64,000 nucleotides of DNA from assembly GCA_947488615.1 (NCBI GenBank), contig CANKZU010000002.1, positions 186,001 through 250,000 of the forward strand, in the 5' to 3' direction. The translations under genes were made by a program, and so were the position numbers. Below the pieces are notes generated by a model. That model searched no databases. It was not told the origin of the DNA and saw only the letters and a list, made by a program, of their open reading frames with translations. Source of the stretch: an uncultured Aurantimonas sp. GTDB lineage: Bacteria > Pseudomonadota > Alphaproteobacteria > Rhizobiales > Rhizobiaceae. This document shows positions 47,082-57,100 of the stretch, piece by piece. Position 1 is the first letter of the stretch, and the number at the start of each line of letters is the position of its first letter.

Positions 47082-48902
47082 TCAGCTATCCATCTTCAGG
47101 GCCGCAATAAACGCTTCCTGCGGGATGTCGACCTTGCCGAACTGGCGCATGCGCTTCTTGCCCTCCTTCTGCTTGTCGAGGAGCTTGCGCTTTCTGGTGG
47201 CGTCGCCGCCGTAGCATTTGGCGGTGACGTCCTTTCTGAGCGCCGAGATGGTCTCGCGGGCGATCACCTTGCCGCCGATCGCCGCCTGGATCGGGATCTT
47301 GAAGAGGTGGTTGGGGATCAGCTCCTTCAGCTTCTCGCACATGGCCCGGCCACGGCGCTCGGCCTGATTGCGGTGGACCAGCATCGACAGGGCGTCGACC
47401 GGCTCGGCATTGACCAGGATGCCCATCTTGACGAGGTCGCCCTCGCGATAATCGGTCATCTGGTAGTCGAAACTGGCATAGCCCTTGGAGATCGACTTCA
47501 GCCGGTCGTAGAAGTCGAACACCACCTCGTTGAGCGGTAGTTCGTAGGCGACCAGCGCGCGCTTGCCGACATAGGAGAGGTCGACCTGGATGCCGCGCCG
47601 CTCTTGGCAGAGCGTCAATATGTTGCCGAGATATTCGTCCGGCGTGAGGATCGTCGCCTTGATCCAGGGCTCCTGGATATGGTCGATCTTGACCACGTCC
47701 GGCATGTCGGCCGGGTTGTGCAATTCGATGTCGGAGCCGTCGGTGAGGTGGATCTTGTAGACGACGCTCGGGGCCGTCGCGATCAGGTCGAGGTCGAACT
47801 CGCGGGACAGCCGCTCCTGGACGATCTCCAGATGGAGCAGGCCGAGGAAGCCGCAGCGAAAACCGAAACCGAGCGCGGCCGAGGATTCCATCTCGAAGGA
47901 GAAGCTGGCGTCGTTGAGCCGCAGCCTTCCCATCGCCGCGCGCAGATCGTCGAAATCGGCGGCATCGACCGGGAACAACCCGCAGAACACCACCGGCTGG
48001 GCCGGCTTGAAGCCGGGCAGCATCGTCGTGGTGCGGCGCTTGTCCTCGGTGATGGTATCGCCGACGCGGGTGTCGGCGACTTCCTTGATCGAGGCGGTGA
48101 TGAAGCCGAGCTCGCCGGGGCCGAGCGCCTCGACCTGCACCATCTTGGGGGTGAACACGCCGACCCGGTCGACCGGGTATTTGGCGTCCGTGCCCATCAT
48201 GCGGATCACCTGGCCCTTCTTCAGCTCGCCGTCGATGACGCGCACCAAGACGACGACGCCGAGATAGGAATCGTACCAGCTGTCGACCAGCATCGCCTTC
48301 AACGGCGCGGCGCGGTCGCCCTCCTTCGGCGGGGGCAGGCGGTGGACGATCGCCTCCAGTACGTCTTCGATGCCGAGGCCGGATTTCGCCGAAATCATCA
48401 CCGCCTCGGATGCGTCGAGGCCGATCACCTCCTCGATCTGCTCCTTGACCTTGTCGGGCTCGGCGGCGGGCAGGTCGATCTTGTTGAGGACCGGGACGAT
48501 CTCGAGGTCGTTGTCGAGAGCGAGATAGACGTTGGCGAGGGTCTGCGCCTCGACGCCCTGCGCCGCGTCGACGACGAGAAGCGCCCCCTCGCAGGCCGAC
48601 AGCGAGCGCGACACCTCATAGGCGAAATCGACATGGCCGGGCGTGTCGATGAGGTTGAGGACGTAGGTCTCGCCGTTCTTGGCCGTATAGTGCAGGCGCA
48701 CGGTCTGGGCCTTGATGGTGATGCCGCGCTCGCGCTCGATATCCATCGAATCGAGCACCTGCGCCTTCATGTCGCGCAGCTCCAGCCCGCCGGTCGACTG
48801 GATCAGGCGGTCGGCTAGCGTCGACTTCCCGTGGTCGATATGGGCGACGATCGAGAAGTTGCGGATGTGGTCGAGGGGCGTGTTCGCGGGCATGGTGCTC
48901 AT
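47082..48902 (-). CDS. lepA: Elongation factor 4 (LepA)
   Basis: A 606-aa translational GTPase acting on stalled or misaligned ribosomes. G1 [16 protein letters not shown]2/G3 RGITIKAQT and DTPGHVDF, G4 VLNKIDLP, then domains II-V and the LepA-specific C-terminal domain with [19 protein letters not shown]. The ATG at 48902 gives [20 protein letters not shown]; an in-frame ATG at 48893 is also possible. Upstream frame extension is not conserved. Divergent from the CYTH gene. Confidence 0.97.
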   Translation of the reverse strand: MSTMPANTPLDHIRNFSIVAHIDHGKSTLADRLIQSTGGLELRDMKAQVLDSMDIERERGITIKAQTVRLHYTAKNGETYVLNLIDTPGHVDFAYEVSRSLSACEGALLVVDAAQGVEAQTLANVYLALDNDLEIVPVLNKIDLPAAEPDKVKEQIEEVIGLDASEAVMISAKSGLGIEDVLEAIVHRLPPPKEGDRAAPLKAMLVDSWYDSYLGVVVLVRVIDGELKKGQVIRMMGTDAKYPVDRVGVFTPKMVQVEALGPGELGFITASIKEVADTRVGDTITEDKRRTTTMLPGFKPAQPVVFCGLFPVDAADFDDLRAAMGRLRLNDASFSFEMESSAALGFGFRCGFLGLLHLEIVQERLSREFDLDLIATAPSVVYKIHLTDGSDIELHNPADMPDVVKIDHIQEPWIKATILTPDEYLGNILTLCQERRGIQVDLSYVGKRALVAYELPLNEVVFDFYDRLKSISKGYASFDYQMTDYREGDLVKMGILVNAEPVDALSMLVHRNQAERRGRAMCEKLKELIPNHLFKIPIQAAIGGKVIARETISALRKDVTAKCYGGDATRKRKLLDKQKEGKKRMRQFGKVDIPQEAFIAALKMDS

Positions 48903-49015
48903 GGGCGGCGATATAGAGACTTGTAACGGTTCTTGGAAGCACCGTTTCGCGCCGCGGCTACGATGGGGCCGGGCGGCGGCGGAACCCGACGGGCATCGCA
49001 GGCGTCTTGGCAACA

Positions 49016-49483
49016 ATGGGACGCGAGATCGAACGCAAATTCCGGGTGACCGGCGAGGACTGGCGCAGCCAGGTCAGCGAGACGCATCGTCTCGAGCAGT
49101 TCTATCTGTTCGTGCGCGAGAATGCCTCGGTGCGGGTGCGCATTTGGGATGGGGCAAGCGCGCGACTGACGATCAAGACCGGCAGCGGCATCGATCGCGG
49201 CGAGTTCGAATACGACATTCCACTCGCCGATGCCGAGGCGCTGCGGGTGAGCCGGGTGGGAATCGTCGTTGAAAAGACCCGCCACATCGTGCCGCTCGGC
49301 GCGTTCCGGGTCGAGATCGACGTTTTTGACGGCGCGCTCGCCGGGCTGGTGATGGCCGAGATCGAGCTTCGGGACGCAAGCGACGCGCCGACGCTGCCGG
49401 CGTATCTCGGCCGCGAGGTGACGGGCGAGGCGCGTTTCACCAATGCCCGGCTTGCCATCGACGGCCGGCCGGACGAGGCTTGA
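49016..49483 (+). CDS. CYTH domain protein
   Basis: A 155-aa triphosphate tunnel metalloenzyme-like protein. The N-terminal ExExK motif is EIERKF at residues 4-9. Alternating charged strands follow ([46 protein letters not shown]), which line the tunnel in this fold. CYTH proteins hydrolyse inorganic triphosphate, thiamine triphosphate or other polyphosphate compounds. The next gene encodes a CHAD protein, a frequent partner. Start at the ATG 49016 rather than the TTG three codons upstream. Confidence 0.9.
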   Translation: MGREIERKFRVTGEDWRSQVSETHRLEQFYLFVRENASVRVRIWDGASARLTIKTGSGIDRGEFEYDIPLADAEALRVSRVGIVVEKTRHIVPLGAFRVEIDVFDGALAGLVMAEIELRDASDAPTLPAYLGREVTGEARFTNARLAIDGRPDEA

Positions 49484-49518
49484 ACGGCGGCGACGGCGCG
49501 AGGGGGAGGGAACAGCGC

Positions 49519-50490
49519 ATGGCATTCAGGATCGATCCGGGACAGGCGCTCGACGCCGAGGTCCGCCGCCTCGCCGGAGAACAGCTTCGCAAGGCCGAGC
49601 ACGCCCTCGGCGAAGGGGGCGGCGACCGGCACGCGGCCATTCATGCCACGCGCAAGCGGCTGAAGAAGCTGCGCGGCCTGCTGCGCCTCGTCCGCGATGC
49701 CGACTCGGCATTCTTTCGCGAGGAGAACACCCGCTTCCGCGACACGGCGAAAGCGCTGTCGAAGACGCGTGACAAGATCGCGCAGATCGAGGCCCTGGAT
49801 GCCCTGGAGGAGCGCTTCGCCGACGAGGTCGAAACCAAGGCCTTCGCGGCGATCCGTGGAACGCTGACCGAGCGGCGCGACGCCGTCGCCGTCAACGAAG
49901 CCGACCTCGCGCCGCTGGCCGAGACGACGCAGCGAAGGCTTGGCGAGGCGCGGCATCGGCTCGACGGCTTCGTGACGCCAGACTCCGATCCGGCGAAAAC
50001 CGTCGCGAAGGGATTTCAGCGGACCTATCAGCGGGCACGACAGGCGCTCAAACGGGCCGAGAAGCGGCGTGACGCGGAGTCCCTGCACGAGCTGCGCAAG
50101 CGGGTGAAATATCACTGGATGCATCTGCGGCTGCTCGCCCCGGTCTGGCCGGAAGCCCTGGCGCCACTGCGCGATGCCGCCAAGGCGATCGCCGACGATC
50201 TCGGCCTCGACCATGATTACGCGGTGTTCCGCGCGGAGGCGGCCGAGGCGCCCGCGGACTTCGGGTCGGCATCGGATCTGTCGGTGGTGATGGCGCTGAT
50301 GGATCGGCGCCAGAGCGAACTGCGGCAGGCGGGGCTCGATGGCGCGCGTCGGCTTTTGGCGGAAGACGCGAAGGCGGCGGGCCGGCGGATGCGGCGTCTC
50401 GCCAAGGCTGCTGCGGCGGTCGCGGGGCGCGATCCCGAGGCTCCGGCCGAAGCACCCGAAGCCGGCCGGCGGCGTATCGCCGCCAGCTGA
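49519..50490 (+). CDS. CHAD domain protein
   Basis: A 323-aa all-helical, highly charged protein. The CHAD pattern is visible: a helix with AIHATRKRLKKLRGLLRLV, and later ESLHELRKRVKYHWMHLRLL. Conserved His/Arg/Lys faces bind polyphosphate in characterised CHAD proteins. ATG at 49519 after GGGAGGG. Together with the preceding CYTH gene it points to polyphosphate metabolism or granule association, which is inference from family knowledge. Confidence 0.9.
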   Translation: MAFRIDPGQALDAEVRRLAGEQLRKAEHALGEGGGDRHAAIHATRKRLKKLRGLLRLVRDADSAFFREENTRFRDTAKALSKTRDKIAQIEALDALEERFADEVETKAFAAIRGTLTERRDAVAVNEADLAPLAETTQRRLGEARHRLDGFVTPDSDPAKTVAKGFQRTYQRARQALKRAEKRRDAESLHELRKRVKYHWMHLRLLAPVWPEALAPLRDAAKAIADDLGLDHDYAVFRAEAAEAPADFGSASDLSVVMALMDRRQSELRQAGLDGARRLLAEDAKAAGRRMRRLAKAAAAVAGRDPEAPAEAPEAGRRRIAAS

Positions 50491-50597
50491 GATTTCCAAC
50501 ACACTCGGCCCCGCCGCTTCCCGGCAAACGATCGCGAGACGGCATTTGCTTTCGGCGCCGCGCGCGGCATAACCGTTCGGCCCAACGGAGATCTGCC

Positions 50598-51806
<1,209 letters not shown>

Positions 51807-51809
51807 GCG

Positions 51810-52463
51810 ATGGCGCTCAGTGCAAATCCCGACTGGCTGTACCTCCTGCGTGAGTTCGATCACGTCTATCGGCGCGGTTCGGCGGGCGGCAGTGCCATCA
51901 TCCGCAGTCATCGCAGGCGGGTTCGCGAGGCGTTGAGCCGGATCATCGACAACAATCCGGACATCAGGCCGCGCAAGCCGCATACCCTGCCGGTGGTGGC
52001 GCATTTCGGACGCGCCATCGACATGGCCGCGACCGGCCCGCTGTCGGCTCTGGCCCGCGCCGTCGACCGGGTCAGCGGACAGATCACCTGGGAACACGGC
52101 TATTCGCGCATACCGCAGCATCTCGCGCGCCAATATGCCTATTGCGAGTTGCTGGGGCCGCAGGGCCCGGTCCACGCGGATACCCTCATCATCGGCCTCG
52201 TCCTGTTCGCGCCGAACACGACCTATCCCCAGCACAGCCATCACGAGATCGAGGAGAGCTATGTGTCGGTCTCGGGCGCCTGGTCGGAGAACGACGTGGC
52301 CGTCTATGCGCCCGGATCTCTGATCCTGAATCGGTCCGGCCAAGAACACCGGATCACCGTCGGCGGTCTCGACCCATGTCTGCTGGCTTATGCGTGGCTC
52401 GGGCCGGCGGAACGACTGGCCGCGCCGGAAATGCGCTTTTCCAAACCGACCCGTAAGGGCTGA
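51810..52463 (+). CDS. DddL-like dimethylsulfoniopropionate lyase
   Basis: A 217-aa protein. Its C-terminal cupin half matches the DMSP lyase family: TYPQHSHHEIEESYVSVSGAW (candidate metal ligands H142, H144/H145, E149, Y151) and NRSGQEHRITVG with H180. The N-terminal half is helical (FDHVYRRGSAGGSAII and RRRVREALSRII). DddL/DddQ/DddW enzymes split DMSP into dimethyl sulfide and acrylate, a trait of marine alphaproteobacteria. Other cupins share the motif, so DMSP itself is not proven. ATG 3 bp after the thiolase stop; translational coupling is likely. Confidence 0.78.
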   Translation: MALSANPDWLYLLREFDHVYRRGSAGGSAIIRSHRRRVREALSRIIDNNPDIRPRKPHTLPVVAHFGRAIDMAATGPLSALARAVDRVSGQITWEHGYSRIPQHLARQYAYCELLGPQGPVHADTLIIGLVLFAPNTTYPQHSHHEIEESYVSVSGAWSENDVAVYAPGSLILNRSGQEHRITVGGLDPCLLAYAWLGPAERLAAPEMRFSKPTRKG

Positions 52464-52505
52464 GAGCGTCCGGGACACGCACCGCTCAAATTGCCGCCTT
52501 GGGTC

Positions 52506-54071
52506 TTAAGAGAAGCCTTGATCCACGAGGGTTTTCGAGATCCGGCGCCGGAGCGGGCCATCCCCGAACGGAAACGAACTGAAGAAATGGGCTTGCGAAA
52601 TGTCGTTGCGGCGGCCGCGCACATCGGCGGCCCAGTGCGCCGCGCGGCGCTCGTCGCCGTTCAAGGCATGGGCGACGACTGCGATCATGGCGATCAATAC
52701 GTGGGCGCCCGGCGACCGCGCCGCGCGGTCCGCCCAGTCCACGGCCTCGGCGGTATCACCGCGGATCAGGCAGGCGAAGGCCCGCGTCCCCAGCATGGCA
52801 TAGCGAAACGGATCGAGCGGGCTGAGCGACAGCGCGATCCGGGCATTCTCGGTGCCTTTCATGTCGCGTTCGCAAATCGTGTCCGCCCAGGCGCGGGCAT
52901 AGAAGCCTTGCGCGTAATTGGGACTGAGCGCGGTGGACCGGTCCAACCAGGACAGGCTGCCGTCGATGTCGCCGGTCAGCCAGAAGGCCCGGCCCATGGT
53001 GAAATTGGCGAAGGGGTCGATCGGGTCGAGTTCGACGCTGCGCTCGGCGGAGCGGCGCGCCGCCTCGACGGCCCCCGGCGGGTCGTCGGTGTAGCGCAGA
53101 AAGGCGTTCTGGAACGCGGTTGATGAAAGGCCGGCATGGGCGCGCGCGAAGCGCGGTTCCTTGGCGATGGCGCTTTCGAACAGGCCCGCGGCGATCGCGT
53201 TGTCCTTCTTGTTGAACCGATAAAGATGCTGAAGACCAAGGTGGTAGGCGGACCACGCGTCCAGATTTTCCGGCGCCCCAAGACGGGCGAGATTGGCCTC
53301 GTTGAGCGGGATCTGAATTTCCAGGGCGGCGATGATGTTCGCGACGATCTGGGAGCGGATCTCGTGAATGTCGTCGAGCCTGGCGGCGTAGCGGTCGCCC
53401 CAGACGACGCCGCCCGTGCGCGTGTCAGCCAGCTCGACGACGACGGTCGTTGCGTTCCCGAAAATCTCGACAATGCCCGATAGGCAATAGCGGACGTCGA
53501 GAATTTCGCCGATCTCGCCGACGTCGGGGTCGGGCGACCGGAAGCGGAAGGACGAACCCCGCGCGATGACGAACAGCCAGCGCAGCCGCGACAGGGCGGC
53601 GATCAGATCGTGGGGCAGGGCATCGGCGATGGCGCCATGCGATCCGGCGATACCGAGCAGCCGGAAGGGCAGAACCGCGACCGACGGGCGGGCGTCGTCC
53701 GCGACCTTGATCGGCCATTCGTTCCGGCACGGCGAGACCGGTGGCCGCGAGCCTTGCGACGCGACGGTCTTGACCTCGGCGACGAAACGCAGACCCTGGC
53801 CATGCACGGTACGGATAAAACACTGCGCCTTGCCATCGTCGCCAAGCGCGCGGCGGGCGGATTTGATGCGGCTGGTAATGGCCGAATCGGAGACGATGCG
53901 TCCGTCCCAGATCTTTTCGACGATCTCGTCCTTGGAAATCATGCGCTCCCGGTTTTCGACGAGAAGCACAAGCAGCGCGAAGACCTGAGGCTCGACCGGG
54001 ACGACCGTGCCGTTGTGCCGCAACTCGACCTGACTGGCGTCCAGTTCGAAGGATTCGAAAACGTAAAGCAT
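52506..54071 (-). CDS. Winged-helix regulator with TPR-like C-terminal domain
   Basis: A 521-aa protein. An OmpR/CadC-type winged helix occupies residues 1-100 (VPVEPQVFALLVLLVENRE and SRIKSARRALGDDGKAQ, ending in HGQGLRFVAEV). A TolB-like segment (VAVLPFRLLG to GVVWGDRYAARLDD) and a helical TPR-like region to the end follow. No transmembrane helix is obvious. It faces the DMSP-lyase-like gene, but regulation of it is not shown. The ATG at 54071 gives the family-type MLYVFESFELD; one at 54116 has GGGGAG close upstream. Confidence 0.85.
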   Translation of the reverse strand: MLYVFESFELDASQVELRHNGTVVPVEPQVFALLVLLVENRERMISKDEIVEKIWDGRIVSDSAITSRIKSARRALGDDGKAQCFIRTVHGQGLRFVAEVKTVASQGSRPPVSPCRNEWPIKVADDARPSVAVLPFRLLGIAGSHGAIADALPHDLIAALSRLRWLFVIARGSSFRFRSPDPDVGEIGEILDVRYCLSGIVEIFGNATTVVVELADTRTGGVVWGDRYAARLDDIHEIRSQIVANIIAALEIQIPLNEANLARLGAPENLDAWSAYHLGLQHLYRFNKKDNAIAAGLFESAIAKEPRFARAHAGLSSTAFQNAFLRYTDDPPGAVEAARRSAERSVELDPIDPFANFTMGRAFWLTGDIDGSLSWLDRSTALSPNYAQGFYARAWADTICERDMKGTENARIALSLSPLDPFRYAMLGTRAFACLIRGDTAEAVDWADRAARSPGAHVLIAMIAVVAHALNGDERRAAHWAADVRGRRNDISQAHFFSSFPFGDGPLRRRISKTLVDQGFS

Positions 54072-54233
54072 CGTCCGACCGCCGTAGAGCGCATGCTCCG
54101 CTGGCGAGCCTAGCATATCTCCCCGATCTCTCCCTTTGGCCTCCCAGTATCACGCCAGGGAATGCGCTACGCCGTTATTGCCGGCGCCCGACATATCTGG
54201 CGACCGGCAGGTTCAATCCAAGGGAGCAAGATC

Positions 54234-54446
54234 ATGCCACTCGTCGACATTCAACTGATCGAAGGCGTCTTCTCGGCGGCGCAGAAGAAGGAAATGATCG
54301 AGAAGGTCACCGACACCATGGTCAAGATCGAAGGCGAGGCCATGCGCGGCGTCACTTGGGTCCGGGTCCAGGAACTCGCCAGCGGCGAATGGGGCATCGG
54401 CGGCAAGGCGCTGACCACCGAGGACGTCAAGGCCCTGCAAGCCTGA
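54234..54446 (+). CDS. 4-oxalocrotonate tautomerase family protein
   Basis: A 70-aa tautomerase-superfamily protein with Pro directly after Met (PLVDIQLIEGVFSAAQKKEM), which can serve as the catalytic base. The signature GEWGIGGKALT is near the end. By hand alignment to 4-oxalocrotonate tautomerase, the residues matching Arg11 and Arg39 are not Arg, so the canonical substrate is unlikely. ATG after AGGGAGC. Monocistronic, divergent from the winged-helix regulator. Confidence 0.85.
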   Translation: MPLVDIQLIEGVFSAAQKKEMIEKVTDTMVKIEGEAMRGVTWVRVQELASGEWGIGGKALTTEDVKALQA

Positions 54447-54612
54447 TTGCCCGCCACCCTCGCATCAAAGGACGTCCCCCGTCGCCGCGTTCGGTCGCGG
54501 CCGGGGCGAGATTTTTCGCACATTCCGACAAACGGCCCGGCGCCGATCGCCGAAAGGATCGACCGCACCATCCGCGGTGCTCGATCCAATCAATGCCCAG
54601 GAGGACTCCGTC

Positions 54613-55224
54613 ATGTTTTCGATCCCGTCATTCGGTCCTAATGAAGTCATCCGGTTCAAAGCCACCGCGTGCGGTGTCGGTGCCGCAATGCTCGTGGCTG
54701 TTGCGTCCGCGCCGGTCAGCGCCGCAGATCAGAGCCAGGAAGACATGATCGCCGATGCGCTGCGCGCGGCGCCGCCGGGCATTTCGGAGACCGCCACGGT
54801 CTCGGATCTGGCTGGGAAGGTCCTGCGCCAGGGCAGCGGCGGTTACACCTGCTTTCCGGCGCCCACCGGCATTGCCGGCCCAATGTGCATGGACGCCGAA
54901 TGGCTGACCTGGATGGACGCCTGGATGGACAAGAAGCCTTTCACCGCCAGGTCGGTCGGCATTGCCTATATGCTGGCCGGCGACAGCCCGCAGGGCGGCG
55001 CAAGCAACATCGACCCGGCCGCGCGCACGCCCACTTCGGATAACGAGTGGGTCGTCGAGGGGCCGCATATCATGGTGATCTCGCCTGACCCGGCCGACCT
55101 CGAAGGGTTGCCGGTCACCATGGCGACCGACGGCCCTTACGTGATGTGGTCGGGCACTCCATACGCCCACATCATGATCCCGGTCGGAGCACGGCCGGAT
55201 CAGCGAAAAGTCGCGCAAAAATAG
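54613..55224 (+). CDS. Secreted protein of unknown function
   Basis: A 203-aa protein with an N-terminal signal (about 1-38, with VGAAMLVAVASAPVSA, cleavage AADQ). The mature part starts with ISETATVSDLAGKVLRQGSGG and has two cysteines (YTCFPAPTGIAGPMCMD), probably a disulfide, then WLTWMDAWMDKKPF. The C-terminal half contains GPHIMVISPD and GPYVMWSGTPYAHIMIPVG. No known domain recognised. AGGAGG at 9-base spacing supports the ATG. Followed by a strong intrinsic terminator. Confidence 0.75.
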   Translation: MFSIPSFGPNEVIRFKATACGVGAAMLVAVASAPVSAADQSQEDMIADALRAAPPGISETATVSDLAGKVLRQGSGGYTCFPAPTGIAGPMCMDAEWLTWMDAWMDKKPFTARSVGIAYMLAGDSPQGGASNIDPAARTPTSDNEWVVEGPHIMVISPDPADLEGLPVTMATDGPYVMWSGTPYAHIMIPVGARPDQRKVAQK

Positions 55225-55615
55225 CGCAATTCATATTGAGACGTAGCCTTGCGTCATTCGGCGGCCCATCGCCTCCATCCACTTCGCATGAGCGAGGGCG
55301 GCCCGGTTTGACCGGACCGCCCTTTTTGGCATTGGGATTGTTGGTTTGTTTCAGCCGCGACGGCGCCCGGCTGTGGCATGCGGCCGATGGTGCCGAAGCG
55401 ACGATCCGCCGCAACGGTGACGGGGTGAGAACGCAGGGACATTTCTATAGCCGGCCAATCGACCGGCTGCCGATGCGTCACGACGATTTTTCGGGCCGCC
55501 CAGCCCGCCAAAGCCAGGGCGACGCAGTCCATCTCGGGCGATGCCGCGTCGGCTTGACACGCCGCCGATCTGCCGAAATGGTTCGCATTCCCGACCCATT
55601 GGAAGCCGAATCGCG
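55225..55615. other. 391-bp gap upstream of the kaiC-like gene
   Basis: Contains the intrinsic terminator at 55296-55327 that belongs to the upstream secreted-protein gene. The remainder (55328-55615) has only short frames on both strands without domain content and must hold the promoter and leader of the three-gene KaiC operon. No clear sigma-70 boxes could be fixed by eye. Confidence 0.5.
55296..55327 (+). terminator. Intrinsic terminator after the secreted protein gene
   Basis: GGGCGG-CCCGG stem (55296-55306) pairs with CCGG-A-CCGCCC (55312-55322), loop TTTGA, followed by five T residues (55323-55327). A strong rho-independent structure 72 bp past the stop at 55224. Confidence 0.78.
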
Positions 55616-57100
55616 ATGCCAACGAAAAAAAAGCCGGCCACGAAGCAACCGGCCAAAAACAATGGCAAATTTTCTAGCGGTATAGATGGGCTCGACACGG
55701 TGCTCGGTGGCGGTCTTCCCGGCCGTCACCTCTATCTGCTCCAGGGCAAACCCGGCACCGGCAAGACCACCTTCGCGCTGCAATTCCTTATCGCCGGCGC
55801 AGCAGCCGGGGAGCCGGTCCTGTATGTGTCGCTGTCACAGAGCAAAGCCGAGCTGCAGCAGATCGCGGCATCGCACGGGTGGTCGCTCGACGGCGTCGAA
55901 ATCGAGGAGCTGCACGCCGCGCGTCGTGAGGAAACGCAGGACGATCAGACGATCTTCTACGCTTCGGATGTGCGTCTCGATCGGACCCGTGAGGCCGTCG
56001 ACGCGGCGATCGACAGGGTCAAGCCGCGACGCATCGTCTATGACTCGCTTGTCGAAATTCGCCAGCTCAGCCGTGACAATCAGAAGTTTCACGAGGAAAT
56101 CCTGTCGTTCAAGCGGATGGTGGGCAAACAGGGAATCGCGACCCTGTTCATCGATCTGACGCCGGACGCCGGCGGCGATGCCGTCGTCGAGAGCCTGGCG
56201 CATGGCCTGTTCCACCTAGAAAAGTACCTGCCCGAATACGGTCAGGCGCGCCGCCGGATCGATATTCGCAAGATGCGCGGCGTGAGTTTCTTCGACGGTT
56301 ATCACGACATGGCGATCCAGACGGGCGGGGGCGTCCGGGTATTTCCGCGGATCGTGCCGGAACTCACACCGGAGACCAGCCGCGAGGACCTGATCAAGTC
56401 AGGCGTCGAAGCGCTCGACGAGATGCTCGGGGGCGGCATGGAGCCGGGCACCACGACGCTCATGGTCGGTCAGTCGGGCACCGGCAAGTCGACCCTTGCT
56501 TCGCTTTACGCTTATGCGGCCCTGGAGCGCGGGGAATCGGTCACGCTGTTTTTGTTTGAGGAACGGGTCGAGACGTTTTTTCGGCGCTCCGAAGGGCTTG
56601 GTCTGCATCTGCGCAAATATCGCGACGACGGAAAGCTTGAGCTCTGGGACTTCAATCCCGGCGCGATTTCGCAGGGCGAATTCTCGCAGATCGCCCAGCA
56701 ATCGGCGGACGGCAACAACGCCGGCGTGGTGGTGATCGACAGCTTCACCGGTTACCTCGCCGCGCTGCCGAACCCGCAGGAAGCGATCATGCAGATCCAG
56801 ACGCTGCTGAAATATCTTTCGCGACGCGGTGTTCTGACCATCCTCATCGTCGCCCAGCACGGCCTGCTCGGTCACAATATGGATACCGCCGTCGATGTCA
56901 GCTTTCTCGGTGATACGGTGGTGTTCCTGCGCATGTACGAATGGCCGGCGGTGGTTCGCCGCACGATCACCGTGGTCAAGAAGCGCCACGGTCCGCACGA
57001 TCTCGATGTCCGGCAATTGCAGATCGACGTCGACGGCATAAGCATCAGGGAGTTCGTTCAGCCGCCGCCGGGCAGTCCGTCCCCGATGCCGACGCAATGA
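55616..57100 (+). CDS. Two-lobed KaiC-like RecA-fold ATPase
   Basis: A 494-aa protein with two KaiC lobes. Lobe 1: basic tail (1-18), Walker A GKPGTGKTT (44-52); the position of the catalytic Glu pair reads Ser74-Gln75 instead of Glu-Glu. Lobe 2: Walker A GQSGTGKST (285-293) and intact E315-E316 in FLFEERVE. The stretch equivalent to the cyanobacterial phospho-sites S431/T432 reads S429-F430. No kaiA or kaiB lies nearby. The stop overlaps the kinase ATG. ATG at 55616 chosen; GGAAG lies about 10 bases upstream. Role: likely signalling ATPase; circadian function is not implied. Confidence 0.9.
   Translation: MPTKKKPATKQPAKNNGKFSSGIDGLDTVLGGGLPGRHLYLLQGKPGTGKTTFALQFLIAGAAAGEPVLYVSLSQSKAELQQIAASHGWSLDGVEIEELHAARREETQDDQTIFYASDVRLDRTREAVDAAIDRVKPRRIVYDSLVEIRQLSRDNQKFHEEILSFKRMVGKQGIATLFIDLTPDAGGDAVVESLAHGLFHLEKYLPEYGQARRRIDIRKMRGVSFFDGYHDMAIQTGGGVRVFPRIVPELTPETSREDLIKSGVEALDEMLGGGMEPGTTTLMVGQSGTGKSTLASLYAYAALERGESVTLFLFEERVETFFRRSEGLGLHLRKYRDDGKLELWDFNPGAISQGEFSQIAQQSADGNNAGVVVIDSFTGYLAALPNPQEAIMQIQTLLKYLSRRGVLTILIVAQHGLLGHNMDTAVDVSFLGDTVVFLRMYEWPAVVRRTITVVKKRHGPHDLDVRQLQIDVDGISIREFVQPPPGSPSPMPTQ

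Noticed and set aside
55254..55622. Short minus-strand frame upstream of the kaiC-like gene
   Set aside because: It crosses the strong terminator at 55296-55327 and has no recognisable protein features or ribosome-binding site.
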